From NCBI GenBank assembly GCA_019634165.1, contig JAHQVT010000008.1, positions 1-64,000 of the forward strand: a stretch of 64,000 nucleotides of DNA, in the 5' to 3' direction. Shown here one piece after another: positions 25,992 through 34,976 of this stretch. The translations under genes and the position numbers were made by a program. The notes beneath the pieces were generated by a model. The model was not told the DNA's origin, searched no databases, and was given only the letters and a program-made list of their open reading frames with translations. Position 1 is the stretch's first letter, and each line of letters starts with the position of its first letter. The DNA is from Rhodospirillales bacterium (GTDB lineage Bacteria > Pseudomonadota > Alphaproteobacteria > Rhodospirillales > Thalassospiraceae).

Positions 25992-28456
25992 GGCTTTACG
26001 AACGTTTTGCAGATAAAGGGTATCACACAAGTATAGCGACCACCTTCGGCATCGATTTCGACGCCTATGAGAACATCGTACTTCCCCGGCTGCGCGGCGC
26101 TGGCTGCCGCAACAATATGGTGCTGGCAGATGGAAGAATGCTGACGCACGCGCTCGTCGGGGCATCGGCGCTGCCGCGACAGGCCGGTCGATACTACACA
26201 GCAACGGGCGCGCGCGCGATGGGCCTATTCCATCCGAAGATATTTTTTCAGGTCGGGCGCAAAGGTGGCCGCCTTATCATTGGCTCGGCCAATATGACGG
26301 CGGCTGGACTTGCCGGAAATCTTGAACTTGTGGCGATGATGGAGTGCGAGGCAGACGATAGCGGCGCGCAGCGCCTGATCGCTCAAGCCTGGCAGTATCT
26401 CTCCGGGCTGATCGATCCTGCCGATCCAATGGTTCCGGCGCAGCGCGACTGGATGCTTGGCCGTGCAGCATGGCTGCGCAGCGCTGCTCCTGCGACCGGC
26501 GTTGTCAGTCTCAGCGATGGAACCGAGGCGGCGCTTCTGATTGCCGATAGGCAAAGCGGCATCGGCAGGCATTTTTCTGACCTTATTGACGAGCCCGTAA
26601 AGCGGCTGACAGTGATCTCTCCTTATTGGGACGAAAGGCTCGCGGCACTTTCCTATCTGGATGAGCGGCTCAGCCCGCTTGAAAATGCTGCGATCATCGA
26701 CCGGGAGACAGGTCTATTTCCCGGAGACGCGGCAAATACCATTCGCAACCTGAAGCTCTATCACCGAGAGAAGTTCGAAGCGGGACGCTTTATCCACGCC
26801 AAGGCGGTGATCGCCGAGACGGACAGTTTCGATCACTTGTTGCTCGGGAGTGCCAACTGCACGGTGGCTGCACTTGGCAAAGCCGAGGTTGCGGGAAGCA
26901 ACGACGAGGCATGCATCTACCGGCGCTTGCCTGCTGGAACAGCCATCGACGCCCTTGGTCTTTCGAAGCTACTTCAGGATGAAAAACGGATTGAGCCGAG
27001 TGAGCTGGAACCATTCGGGCTGGAGGACGACATACCACTGGACGCGCTGGCAAACCAGCATCCGGGGACATTTTCCTTGCGCGGAACCACATTGACCTGG
27101 CAGCCATCTGCAAAAGTCGCCGCGCCAGAAGATCAGGCAATCGAGCTTCTAGGCGCAACTGGGAGCGCGCTCGATATTTCGCCCAAGAAGATCGAGGACA
27201 GTAAGCCAACTGTCCTGCGGTATCAGGTTGAAATCGAGGAGGAGCTTCCCGCCTTTGCAAAGGTTGCCGGTGCACAAAACTTCCCGCCAGCCATCGTCAC
27301 ACAAGTGGATATGCTGCATACGGCCATTCGGGAAACCCACTCCAAGAGAGTTGAAAACATCTTGGCACAGCTGGACGGCGAAACCGAAGCTAGCTTGGCC
27401 TTGCTGGAGGTTCTGGATGTGCTGGAACAGATCGAGGAACCGGATAGCAATGCGCCCGGCGAAGGCGTTTCAATCCCCAAAGCGCAGCGGCAGGATGATG
27501 GCGACAATGCTCAAGGCTACAAGAAGCTCAGCTATGCGGAATTTGTTGCCGGAAGACGCCCGCATCACGCTGGTCCGATCTTGCACAACAGCCTCGGCGG
27601 CAGCGATGTCTCAATCGTCCGGGGCTTTCTAAACAGGATCGTTGGGCTAAACGCGCTGCAAATCGCAGCCGAGGACGACGATGAGGACTACCTGAAAGCT
27701 GCATTCGATCTTGGCGACGAGACCGAGGATGCGAGCGGGGCTCTTGAAGCGGGCGAAGAATTCGACCGGCCCTCGGCGCCACTGGATGAACAGGCCATCG
27801 AAGCAGAAGAGCGCCGCCAAAAGGCGAGGCAGCGCAAAGCAACCAAGGACCAGATTGTCGCCGCTGTTTCGAACTTTTCCAAACGGATTGACCTCAAGCA
27901 AGCCAAGGGTCAGCTCTCGACCCGTGATTTCCTCCGCCTCCGTGCCCTTCTAATGATTATCTGCGCTGCCGCATGGAAAGGAACCGATAAAACAAATCAA
28001 AATGGCCGGACATCTTTGCAGGTTTTGCCGGTGGAAGGCGACCCTCACAGCTGGCCGGTCGTCATCGGCCGCCTTCTCTTCAAGGTCTTCGGCGGCACAA
28101 ATCCCGCCATCCGGAGCCCGGAACCCGACGCCGACCAACTGCCTGCCGACCTTATCGAATGCTGGGCGACGTGCTTCTGGTGTCTTCAAGCCTGCCTGTC
28201 GGCCCCTGTGTCGCGCACCGAGGCGGACAGGATCGAAAAATACATAAAGCCGCTTGCTGTAGAGACTTACCAGCTGACGTTTCTGTCAGCACAAGGATTT
28301 CTAGATCAGTCTGTTGTCTCCGTGATGGATGCAATGAACAAACAGTATTCTGAGCGCCTTGGTATTGATCCAAACGTTGTCTTAAGCAAACACAAAGCGT
28401 GTGCGGACACGCAACTAGAACTGACCGAATCAGATATGTCGGCGGGTAAGGCTTAG
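25988..28456 (+). CDS. Phospholipase D-like (HKD) nuclease-type protein of the defence array
   Basis: This 822-aa protein has two HKD half-sites. The first, GLFHPKIFFQVGRKGGRLII, is followed by GSANMTAAGL (residues about 79-108). The second is GRFIHAKAVIAE followed by LLLGSANCTVAALG (about 264-296). Each has HxK and GSxN, as in PLD-family phosphodiesterases, which pair two such sites for phosphodiester cleavage through a phospho-His. The remaining 500 residues are of unknown fold, with an acidic stretch (about 560-610). DISARM has a small PLD protein, DrmC, and this one is far longer. It is last in the operon and faces the relaxase gene, with 81 bases between their ends. I infer a nuclease role. 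Confidence 0.82.
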   Translation: MRLYERFADKGYHTSIATTFGIDFDAYENIVLPRLRGAGCRNNMVLADGRMLTHALVGASALPRQAGRYYTATGARAMGLFHPKIFFQVGRKGGRLIIGSANMTAAGLAGNLELVAMMECEADDSGAQRLIAQAWQYLSGLIDPADPMVPAQRDWMLGRAAWLRSAAPATGVVSLSDGTEAALLIADRQSGIGRHFSDLIDEPVKRLTVISPYWDERLAALSYLDERLSPLENAAIIDRETGLFPGDAANTIRNLKLYHREKFEAGRFIHAKAVIAETDSFDHLLLGSANCTVAALGKAEVAGSNDEACIYRRLPAGTAIDALGLSKLLQDEKRIEPSELEPFGLEDDIPLDALANQHPGTFSLRGTTLTWQPSAKVAAPEDQAIELLGATGSALDISPKKIEDSKPTVLRYQVEIEEELPAFAKVAGAQNFPPAIVTQVDMLHTAIRETHSKRVENILAQLDGETEASLALLEVLDVLEQIEEPDSNAPGEGVSIPKAQRQDDGDNAQGYKKLSYAEFVAGRRPHHAGPILHNSLGGSDVSIVRGFLNRIVGLNALQIAAEDDDEDYLKAAFDLGDETEDASGALEAGEEFDRPSAPLDEQAIEAEERRQKARQRKATKDQIVAAVSNFSKRIDLKQAKGQLSTRDFLRLRALLMIICAAAWKGTDKTNQNGRTSLQVLPVEGDPHSWPVVIGRLLFKVFGGTNPAIRSPEPDADQLPADLIECWATCFWCLQACLSAPVSRTEADRIEKYIKPLAVETYQLTFLSAQGFLDQSVVSVMDAMNKQYSERLGIDPNVVLSKHKACADTQLELTESDMSAGKA

Positions 28457-28537
28457 GGTCTTCTCGGTTCTGAAACAATGCCTCGGCCCCCTTATTCTGG
28501 GATATACAGTATTGTATTCGTAAGCGCCGCGTCACGG

Positions 28538-29668
28538 TTAGATTGACGGAAGAACGCTTTCAGTTTTCTTGAGGTGATCAGGCTTTTGCTTGATGTGTGT
28601 GTGTAAGGTCATAAGACCAAGCATCTCCCGATGCGCCATGATCAACACCATCGCCAACGGATCCTGGTGGGCTTCCATGAGCAAAAACATCTTCCAGTTT
28701 CGCAAGGCATGTGCTGTCAGTCCGCGTTGTTTGGGCAGGAGTCTCCGTGAGCTAAGATAGCACCGCCAAAGGGCAGGACTATTGCTATGTCTCGCGAGCG
28801 GTCGGGGCTTATAGCGATGTCTCGTTCTAACCTGGTGTAAGCCTTTGTTTGGTTGTTTAATTTGTCGTGCTTTAAACATCCCGAACCGACCTTCCAGCTT
28901 CTTTTTGCTACAAGAACGATCTAGCTGACTGGCTTTCATCGCCTGACCATCCGGGCTCATAAGGACCATACCATTGCCGCGCAGTTTCAGGCTGATGTCA
29001 TATCCGGCCAGAACCTCGTGCGCTTCCTGCCAGTTCTTTGCTTTTCCCAAACCTTCCAGTATTTCCTCACGGTGCTTCAGAACATGCCGCTGGAATGATT
29101 CCTGCCAGGTATGGGCTTCATAGTCCCGCGCTGCAGGTGAAAGCTTGTTTGGATCGCGTGCTTTTCCATCGGTCATGCCGGGATCGATGGCGAGACCGTA
29201 TTTCTTCTCCATCTCACGCGAGACTTTGGCGAGGATCTTGAAATCCCGGTGCGGTGTGATCACCTTGAGCGTTTCCGGATTCACCTTGTTAAAGGCAATA
29301 TGCATGTGGAAATTATCGGTATTGATATGGGTCCCGGCCACACGCTGATGATCTGCGTAGCCAAGTGCCTTGGCATATTCGGCCTCAATCGCCATCAGAT
29401 CATCTTTGCTCAGCCTGTCCTGCTCACCGGGCCGGAAGGAAACGACAAGATGATAGGTCTTATCGGCAATGTCGGGCTTTTGACGCCGAACGGCCTCGAT
29501 CTCCAAAAGGGCTAAGTCGAGATCCTCGATATTTGTGCCGGCATCGCAATTGCGGATCCAGAACTGATGGAGCTTCTCGCCTTTTTCTTCGGCTGCGGCG
29601 ATGTATTCGCCAAGGCGCGTGTAATTATCCGGCACCCCGGATTTCTTGCCGATCTTGGTCGCGATCAT
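28538..29668 (-). CDS. traI: MOBP-family relaxase (TraI/VirD2-like)
   Basis: This 376-aa protein nicks oriT and pilots the DNA strand. The N-terminal domain has a candidate catalytic Tyr in DNYTRLGEYIA (Tyr17). The metal-binding motif III is NTDNFHMHIAFNKVNPETL, with the HxHxxxN pattern, preceded by the conserved GYADHQRVAGTHI region. The C-terminal part (about 290-350, NWKMFLLMEAHQDPLAMV) resembles the end of TraI proteins. It is shorter than IncP TraI but appears complete. Its ATG overlaps the mobC stop by 4 bases (ATGA), so both are made together. It converges with the defence operon. Confidence 0.88.
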   Translation of the reverse strand: MIATKIGKKSGVPDNYTRLGEYIAAAEEKGEKLHQFWIRNCDAGTNIEDLDLALLEIEAVRRQKPDIADKTYHLVVSFRPGEQDRLSKDDLMAIEAEYAKALGYADHQRVAGTHINTDNFHMHIAFNKVNPETLKVITPHRDFKILAKVSREMEKKYGLAIDPGMTDGKARDPNKLSPAARDYEAHTWQESFQRHVLKHREEILEGLGKAKNWQEAHEVLAGYDISLKLRGNGMVLMSPDGQAMKASQLDRSCSKKKLEGRFGMFKARQIKQPNKGLHQVRTRHRYKPRPLARHSNSPALWRCYLSSRRLLPKQRGLTAHALRNWKMFLLMEAHQDPLAMVLIMAHREMLGLMTLHTHIKQKPDHLKKTESVLPSI

Positions 29669-30087
29669 GATTTGGCCTGTTTGCGTTTGCGTTTGCGTTT
29701 GCGTTTGCGTTTGCGTTTGCGTTTGCGTTTGCGTTTGCTAGGCTGAAGCTGATCGCGGATCTCGCCAATGACGGCCTTCAGGTCTGCTTGGGTTGTTTCG
29801 ATGTCACGGACCAGGCCGTCAAATTTCTTGAGCAGATCAGCCGAAAGCGGTTCATCCAAGGCCAGCTTAAACAGGTTGCCCAAGCGTGCCTGATCGGCAT
29901 TGACCTTGAGAAGATCACGAATGCCCTGCCATGCAGCAAAGTCTGCGGCACTGGGCAATTTGGCATTCATCAGCAGGCGCTTCAGAAGCTCTGAGCGCGA
30001 CAAGCGCATTTGATGGGCAAGCTGATCGATGCGCGCTTTCTCTTCGTCGTTCAGATAGGTCTTGATGACGTGTCGTTCGGTGGCCAT
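29665..30087 (-). CDS. mobC: MobC-like ribbon-helix-helix relaxosome protein with (KR)n tail
   Basis: This 140-aa protein starts at MATERHVIKTYLNDEEKARI, 6 bases after GGGAG. The first 45 residues form a ribbon-helix-helix DNA-binding unit (VIKTYLNDEE, then MRLSRSELLKRLLM), as in MobC/NikA accessory proteins that bind oriT and recruit the relaxase. A helical middle part (LLKKFDGLVRDIETTQADL) is followed by a tail of nine or more Lys-Arg pairs encoded by a hexanucleotide repeat. The charged tail probably strengthens DNA contact and can vary in length. It is coupled to the relaxase gene by ATGA. Confidence 0.85.
   Translation of the reverse strand: MATERHVIKTYLNDEEKARIDQLAHQMRLSRSELLKRLLMNAKLPSAADFAAWQGIRDLLKVNADQARLGNLFKLALDEPLSADLLKKFDGLVRDIETTQADLKAVIGEIRDQLQPSKRKRKRKRKRKRKRKRKRKQAKS
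29683..29736 (+). repeat. Hexanucleotide microsatellite GCGTTT x9
   Basis: Nine perfect tandem units of GCGTTT lie within the 3' end of mobC and code for Lys-Arg pairs on the minus strand. Because the unit is six bases, slippage alters protein length by two residues per unit and never shifts the frame. Confidence 0.95.
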
Positions 30088-30114
30088 AGCACGCTCCCGG
30101 CATGAGAAGAGGGT

Positions 30115-30141
30115 GCCGGTGGCGTACATCGCGCCACCGGC
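30115..30141. repeat. Perfect 10-bp inverted repeat upstream of mobC (candidate oriT hairpin)
   Basis: GCCGGTGGCG (30115-30124) and CGCCACCGGC (30132-30141) are exact inverse copies with a 7-base loop. They lie in the 63-base gap between the ArdC-primase stop and the mobC start. MOBP origins often lie just upstream of mobC/relaxase and carry such a hairpin. No U-run follows, so a simple terminator is less likely. No clear YATCCTGY nick sequence was found beside it. Confidence 0.5.
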
Positions 30142-30150
30142 GCTCAAAGA

Positions 30151-32310
30151 TCAGACCGCCAAGCTGGCAGTCTGCTGCTCGCGTCCCCGTGTTCTGGATT
30201 TGGCTTTCGGCTTGGTCAGCCCAAGCTGTTCGGTGACAAGGCGTTTCAACGCCTCAAGCCCGCGTTCCCGATGGATGTCGTTAAAGTCAGTCAGACCTTT
30301 GGCTTTTTCGTCATCGCTCAGATCCGGACGCAGGATCTTCGCCCCGGTTAGTTCAGAAGCCCGTTCGGCTCCCTTGATCCCGGCATTAACCTTCTTGGCG
30401 TGATCGTCATCGGCGGCAATCACTAGGGCGCGATCCGGATGTTTCTTATGAAGGGCCTCAGCTACAGGTGCGAGGTTGCCGGAATCAAGTGCAACGACGA
30501 CAGTCAGTCCACTGGCCATATGCAGGCTTTGGCCGGTGGAATAGCCTTCAGTAACGATCATCGGACCTTTGGGATCACCCTCGATCACATGCATCAGGCC
30601 GCGCTTCTTGCCGTCCTTGAGGAACATCTTGGTGCCATCGGGGTGGATGGTCTGGACGTTTTCAATAAAGCCCTTGTCATTGGCCATCGGCATCAGAAGG
30701 TTGCCCGACTGATCAATGCGCAGATCCCCGGCAGGCACCTGTTTGTTTTGCAGGTAAGCATGGTTGGCCGGTGCCGGTTCGGCGTTCTGGAATATCCCGT
30801 AAGCCCGTTTTGCAACAGCACGATATTGCGCCCGCAGTTCCTGTTCCTGAGCCGCCTTGCGGGCCGCAGCTTCGGCTCTGGACTGTTCCAACTCCTTTGG
30901 ATCGATCTTGGTGCCGGTCGCGACCCATTTGACCGGATCCTGCCCGGATTTGTAATTGGTGATGTTGCCCGCCGGGAGACCTTCGAGGAACCCGCGATAG
31001 GATCCGCTTTTCTGACCCTTGCGATCACCATCAACTGCAACCCGGTGCCATTTGCCATCCATGGTTGGCGGACCGTCCAAGACTAGGCCGTTTTCCTTAA
31101 GCGCCTGGGCAAATTCGTCTTCAGGATTGATCTTCGGTTCCGGGGCTTTGGCTTTTGTTTCCTGCCACCGTTTGAAGGGTTCCAGTTCCATATCATCGCG
31201 GGCATACCAGGCTTTGGCACGACGATCCCATTTGGCACCCAGCGCCTTGGCTTCATCCTTTTCACTAAACGGCACATTGAGATAAATGCGCTTGCGTTCG
31301 GTGTTGGCGTCTTGGTTCGGCGCCTGTGACATCTCGCTGCTCATGGCGTGTTCCTTCTGTCGTTCAACAGCCGGGTTTTGGGCGATGGTTTTGGTTTCTT
31401 CTTTGGCTTTGATGGGGATCAGGCTTTGGCGTTTGTCCGGTTCCATGATCCAGGTGCGGATGTTTTCCGCATCGCGTGCAGACGCAAACAAGGCATTGTG
31501 ATCTTCCTTGATGGCTTTCATCCAGGAGCCGACATAGGCAGCATGACGTTCCGGGTAATGTCCAAGACCAAGCTCGGTGGTCAGCATGTAGCTGGCGATC
31601 TCGGCGCGCAGCTCTTCCTTAGCATAAACTTCCGAGCCAAACGGTCCAAACTCACGCGCCATACGCGACCCATGGCCGGTGGCATGGCCAAGCTCATGCA
31701 GGGCAGTTGCGTAATATTCATACTGGCCTTTAAAGGCAGCCTGATGGGGCATGTGGATCTGATCTGTTGAGGACCGATAAAACGCCCGATCATTCTGATC
31801 ATGGAAGATCGGCACATTGCCCTGCTTGAGGATCTGTTCGGCGCGTTCAACCGGGCCGAAAGTCGGTTCGGGCGCGATATAGGGGGCAAGGCCATCAATC
31901 TGATCGGCATTAAACACGACCGCATGAAACACCCGTGGCCGGTCAAGACGCACGTCGCGGGTTTTGGCGAGACCCTTATCGTCAAGAACCGGCTTGCCGT
32001 TGTCATCTAAGACCTTCTCGCGCTCGGACCATTTCCAATATTCGATCATGGTGCCTTTTTCGCCCTTGCGGACTTGTGCGTCCTGGGCGCTCGCTTGGCG
32101 ATAGGTCATCCAGCGCGGATCGGAGTGCGCGCGCATTTCAAGCCAGAGCGCATTGATGCCGCGATAATCCTTGCCCGATACAGGATTGAATGGGGCCATG
32201 CGCACCTTTCCCGGCTCCCACGGTTTTTGCCAGGGCGCGGTGCCTGCTTCGATATGGCCAAGCAGTTCTTCGACCACCTGATCGCGATAGCTTTTCTTCT
32301 TCTCAGCCAT
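30151..32310 (-). CDS. ArdC-type antirestriction/metallopeptidase - DUF5710 - Toprim primase fusion
   Basis: This 719-aa protein starts at MAEKKKSYRDQVVEELLGHI, 8 bases after GGAGGG. Residues about 1-290 form an ArdC N-terminal ssDNA-binding region and a zincin-like domain with ALHELGHATGHGSRMAREFG (HExxH). A DUF5710 module follows (IYLNVPFSEKDEAKALGAKW, about 350-395), then a TraC/DnaG-type Toprim region with MIVTEGYSTGQSLHMA (about 600-615) and ALVIAADDDHAKK (about 645-657). Such proteins travel with the transferred strand, prime complementary strand synthesis and protect incoming DNA. It fits the start of a conjugation module and overlaps the upstream small gene by 8 bases. Confidence 0.88.
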   Translation of the reverse strand: MAEKKKSYRDQVVEELLGHIEAGTAPWQKPWEPGKVRMAPFNPVSGKDYRGINALWLEMRAHSDPRWMTYRQASAQDAQVRKGEKGTMIEYWKWSEREKVLDDNGKPVLDDKGLAKTRDVRLDRPRVFHAVVFNADQIDGLAPYIAPEPTFGPVERAEQILKQGNVPIFHDQNDRAFYRSSTDQIHMPHQAAFKGQYEYYATALHELGHATGHGSRMAREFGPFGSEVYAKEELRAEIASYMLTTELGLGHYPERHAAYVGSWMKAIKEDHNALFASARDAENIRTWIMEPDKRQSLIPIKAKEETKTIAQNPAVERQKEHAMSSEMSQAPNQDANTERKRIYLNVPFSEKDEAKALGAKWDRRAKAWYARDDMELEPFKRWQETKAKAPEPKINPEDEFAQALKENGLVLDGPPTMDGKWHRVAVDGDRKGQKSGSYRGFLEGLPAGNITNYKSGQDPVKWVATGTKIDPKELEQSRAEAAARKAAQEQELRAQYRAVAKRAYGIFQNAEPAPANHAYLQNKQVPAGDLRIDQSGNLLMPMANDKGFIENVQTIHPDGTKMFLKDGKKRGLMHVIEGDPKGPMIVTEGYSTGQSLHMASGLTVVVALDSGNLAPVAEALHKKHPDRALVIAADDDHAKKVNAGIKGAERASELTGAKILRPDLSDDEKAKGLTDFNDIHRERGLEALKRLVTEQLGLTKPKAKSRTRGREQQTASLAV

Positions 32311-32551
32311 GGTGTGAACCCTCCGCGTCAGCGGTCGGATCGATGCCATCAAAATGACTATCAAGCGCGTCATCAGACGAAAGCGCGTCTTCGGCAAACG
32401 CGCCCATGGCCTCGGCAATGTCCGGGTCAACCGGCACTGGGCCAGCCAGGCTTTCGGCATTAATCATGGAAGAAGCCAGCGCGAGATAGTCCTGGTCATT
32501 CAGCGCTGCAGACGCAGGAATGCCTTTGTCAGGTGTATTGGGTGTTTTCAT
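32303..32551 (-). CDS. Small acidic hypothetical protein in the tra operon
   Basis: This 82-aa protein is very acidic towards its C-terminus (AFAEDALSSDDALDSHFDGI) and has no signal peptide or membrane segment. I do not recognise a family. It overlaps virD4 by 4 bases upstream and the ArdC-primase gene by 8 bases downstream, so translation is coupled. Its position between the coupling protein and the DNA-processing genes suggests an accessory role in DNA transfer, but there is no direct evidence. Confidence 0.7.
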   Translation of the reverse strand: MKTPNTPDKGIPASAALNDQDYLALASSMINAESLAGPVPVDPDIAEAMGAFAEDALSSDDALDSHFDGIDPTADAEGSHHG

Positions 32552-34371
32552 GATTTGGGTCCTTTGAGAGAGTTGGAAGGCATGGAAGAGAGCGCCATTT
32601 GGGGTGGAGTCATTTGCGAACGACGAGAAAGCTCGCGATCAAGGAAGTAGAGCTTTTGACGGCCAAGGATGGGCGGCAGACCGGCGACAAAGATCAGGGC
32701 ATCGCCGGGGATTGGCCTTTTGCCCTCGGTATCAATGATCTGCAGACGCATGCATTCATCCGGTGTCAAAAGCGGGCGGGAGGTTTCGGCCAGATTGTCC
32801 GAGACAGATCCAAGATCGCCCATGCGCCCGGAGTGCGAGCGGCGCTTTTGCACGATGGTTGCCTTGCCGGTCATGTCCGAGAGCAGCTTGGCGGTTTCGA
32901 GCTTGTTGGGGGTGAAGGCAATCCGGATTTTGCAGTTGGCCATGATTGATTCATCACGTCCGTAATGCTTGAACAGCTGTTCGGTGTTCTGGACGATGAT
33001 CATGGCCTTGAGGCCATATCCCGCCATGAATGCCAGCGATTCCTCAAATATCTCCAACTTGCCGATGGAGGTGAACTCATCGAGCATCAAAAGCAGGCGG
33101 TGTTTATATCCGGCGACCGCTTGGCCAGACCCAAAATCCATGCGTTCGGTCAGACGGCGCATGAACAGATTGAGAATGATGCGAAGCAAGGGCCGCAAGC
33201 GATCCTTGTCGGCAGGGGAAACGACAAGGAACAACGCCATTGGTGCATCGCCATTCATCAGATCATGAAGACGAAAATCGCTGGTGGCGGTGTTGCGGGC
33301 GATGATCGGATCGGCAAAGACGGTCAGTTGGGTCTTGGCGGTTGAATGCACGCCGGAGCGTTCCTGCGGGGCCTTGATCATCATGCTATTGGCCCCGCGC
33401 CGGACTTCCTTGTTTACATGGGCTTTGCCGTGATCGAAGGCGGCCATTTCCGCCAGAATATGCTCGAAATTATCATCGGCTTGTTCGCGGGTTTCATTTC
33501 CACTGGGGCCGTCTTCGCTCGGCTGGCCGGTGATGCCGGAAAGGAAGATGTTCACATCATCAAAGCAGGCAATCCGGCCTTGCTCAGTTCGAACCCGATA
33601 GATGACATGAAGCAAAACGACCGAGAGCCAACCCCAGCCTTCCTCACGCCAATAGCTGCCCGAGAGGCCTTTGCCGTCGGGATCTATGATCATCGCGGCA
33701 ATGTTCTGGCAATCGGCAATGTCGCGTTCGCTGTCGATCCGCACTTCCGCCAGAGGATTGAAGCGCGTCGACCCCGACGTTGCGGCTGGCTCGAACCGAA
33801 GGACTTTGTGGCCGATGCTGGCAAGCCACCCACCGGTTTTGGCGAAGTTTTCCCCTTTGATATCAAGACAGAGAATGCTTTCGCGCCAACTGAGTAGGGT
33901 CGAGAGGATCAGGCTCACCCCTTTGCCGGTGCGGGTCGGGGCCCAGACCAGAACGTGTTCTGGCCCGTCATGGCGCAATTCGCGGATCTGGCCAAACCAG
34001 GACGGCCAGCCGCCAACAACCACACCGTCCTTGCGAAACAGTCGTGCCTTCTTGAGATCAGGCAGCTTTGCCCAGCGCGCCGAACCATGCAGCTCGTCGC
34101 CTTTTCGATTGCCCCTAAGCGTGCTGTTATTGGCACGAGATGCCAATGCCAAGACACCAAACATGGAAACCAGTCCGGCAATGCCGGTCCAAAGAGCGGG
34201 ATAAAGCATTTCATCGGGAAGGCCCGCCGAATGGGTGACGGCCTCAAGCGACCATTTCCACCAGCGCAGATCAAGCGCATCAAAGCCGACAGCCAGATGC
34301 CATTGCCAGAGAATGGCGGTGATCATGGCCATCAGGATGACCGGCAGAGACATTCGATAAAGAGCTGTCAT
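32548..34371 (-). CDS. virD4: Type IV coupling protein VirD4/TraG
   Basis: This 607-aa inner-membrane ATPase links the relaxosome to the T4SS channel. Two N-terminal membrane segments (about 5-25 and 60-82) are followed by the VirD4 core. Walker A is VWAPTRTGKGVSLILSTLL (about 145-163), and ILCLDIKGENF comes next. Walker B is RLLLMLDEFTSIGKLEIF, and MIIVQNTEQLFKHYG is the late motif. The start at MTALYRMSLPV overlaps the upstream stop by ATGA; the open frame further upstream is not protein-like. Length is normal for the family. Confidence 0.93.
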   Translation of the reverse strand: MTALYRMSLPVILMAMITAILWQWHLAVGFDALDLRWWKWSLEAVTHSAGLPDEMLYPALWTGIAGLVSMFGVLALASRANNSTLRGNRKGDELHGSARWAKLPDLKKARLFRKDGVVVGGWPSWFGQIRELRHDGPEHVLVWAPTRTGKGVSLILSTLLSWRESILCLDIKGENFAKTGGWLASIGHKVLRFEPAATSGSTRFNPLAEVRIDSERDIADCQNIAAMIIDPDGKGLSGSYWREEGWGWLSVVLLHVIYRVRTEQGRIACFDDVNIFLSGITGQPSEDGPSGNETREQADDNFEHILAEMAAFDHGKAHVNKEVRRGANSMMIKAPQERSGVHSTAKTQLTVFADPIIARNTATSDFRLHDLMNGDAPMALFLVVSPADKDRLRPLLRIILNLFMRRLTERMDFGSGQAVAGYKHRLLLMLDEFTSIGKLEIFEESLAFMAGYGLKAMIIVQNTEQLFKHYGRDESIMANCKIRIAFTPNKLETAKLLSDMTGKATIVQKRRSHSGRMGDLGSVSDNLAETSRPLLTPDECMRLQIIDTEGKRPIPGDALIFVAGLPPILGRQKLYFLDRELSRRSQMTPPQMALSSMPSNSLKGPKS

Positions 34372-34976
34372 GACATATGACTTCCATCTATGGCGGCGGG
34401 GTTTGGGGCAGTCCTGTGGGACAGAAGGATTGCCTGAATATCGCCTGTGGCACACATCAGGGCGCAGAACCCGGCACTTGCCTGCGCAGCGGTTCTGATC
34501 AGGGTTGAAAGATCGACTAGGTGGGGAAGCTCATGGGCTATGCCTGCGGACAGTCCGCCAAGAAGCATTGCAACACATGCGATGGCCACCCGAGCACCAA
34601 TGAACTCATTGAGAATGGCGGGATGTTCCTTCAGCAGGGTTTCCTGCGGTCTCAGGAGCCATGTTGCCGTCACGCGGATAACGGCATAGACTGACATGAA
34701 AACAATGAGTGCCCATACCCCTGCAAAAAGACACATCAGGGCACAGTAGAGAGCATACAAACTGGAGATACGAAGGTGGATTTTCTTGTCGGTTTCTATT
34801 TGGTCGTGGGACTTGTTATGACTGTCGGGGTTGGCCTCATTTTTTATGGTGTGCGCAGCTACAGGATATTCGCGCACCCGGTCCGTTGGGGGATTGCACC
34901 GTGCGTAATGATCATTGGAGGTATCATCACCTTGCAAAATCTCGGTTGAGTGATTGTTCTTAGTCCGGTTCATCAC
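34368..34976 (-). CDS. Hypothetical membrane protein between virB11 and virD4
   Basis: This 202-aa protein has a polar N-terminus of about 70 residues and then about three hydrophobic segments (about 73-105, 128-148 and 158-180, including YALYCALMCLFAGVWALIVF). The family is not recognised. ATGA overlaps couple it to virB11 upstream and virD4 downstream, so it belongs to the transfer operon. An accessory T4SS membrane role or entry exclusion are both possible. Confidence 0.7.
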   Translation of the reverse strand: MMNRTKNNHSTEILQGDDTSNDHYARCNPPTDRVREYPVAAHTIKNEANPDSHNKSHDQIETDKKIHLRISSLYALYCALMCLFAGVWALIVFMSVYAVIRVTATWLLRPQETLLKEHPAILNEFIGARVAIACVAMLLGGLSAGIAHELPHLVDLSTLIRTAAQASAGFCALMCATGDIQAILLSHRTAPNPAAIDGSHMS

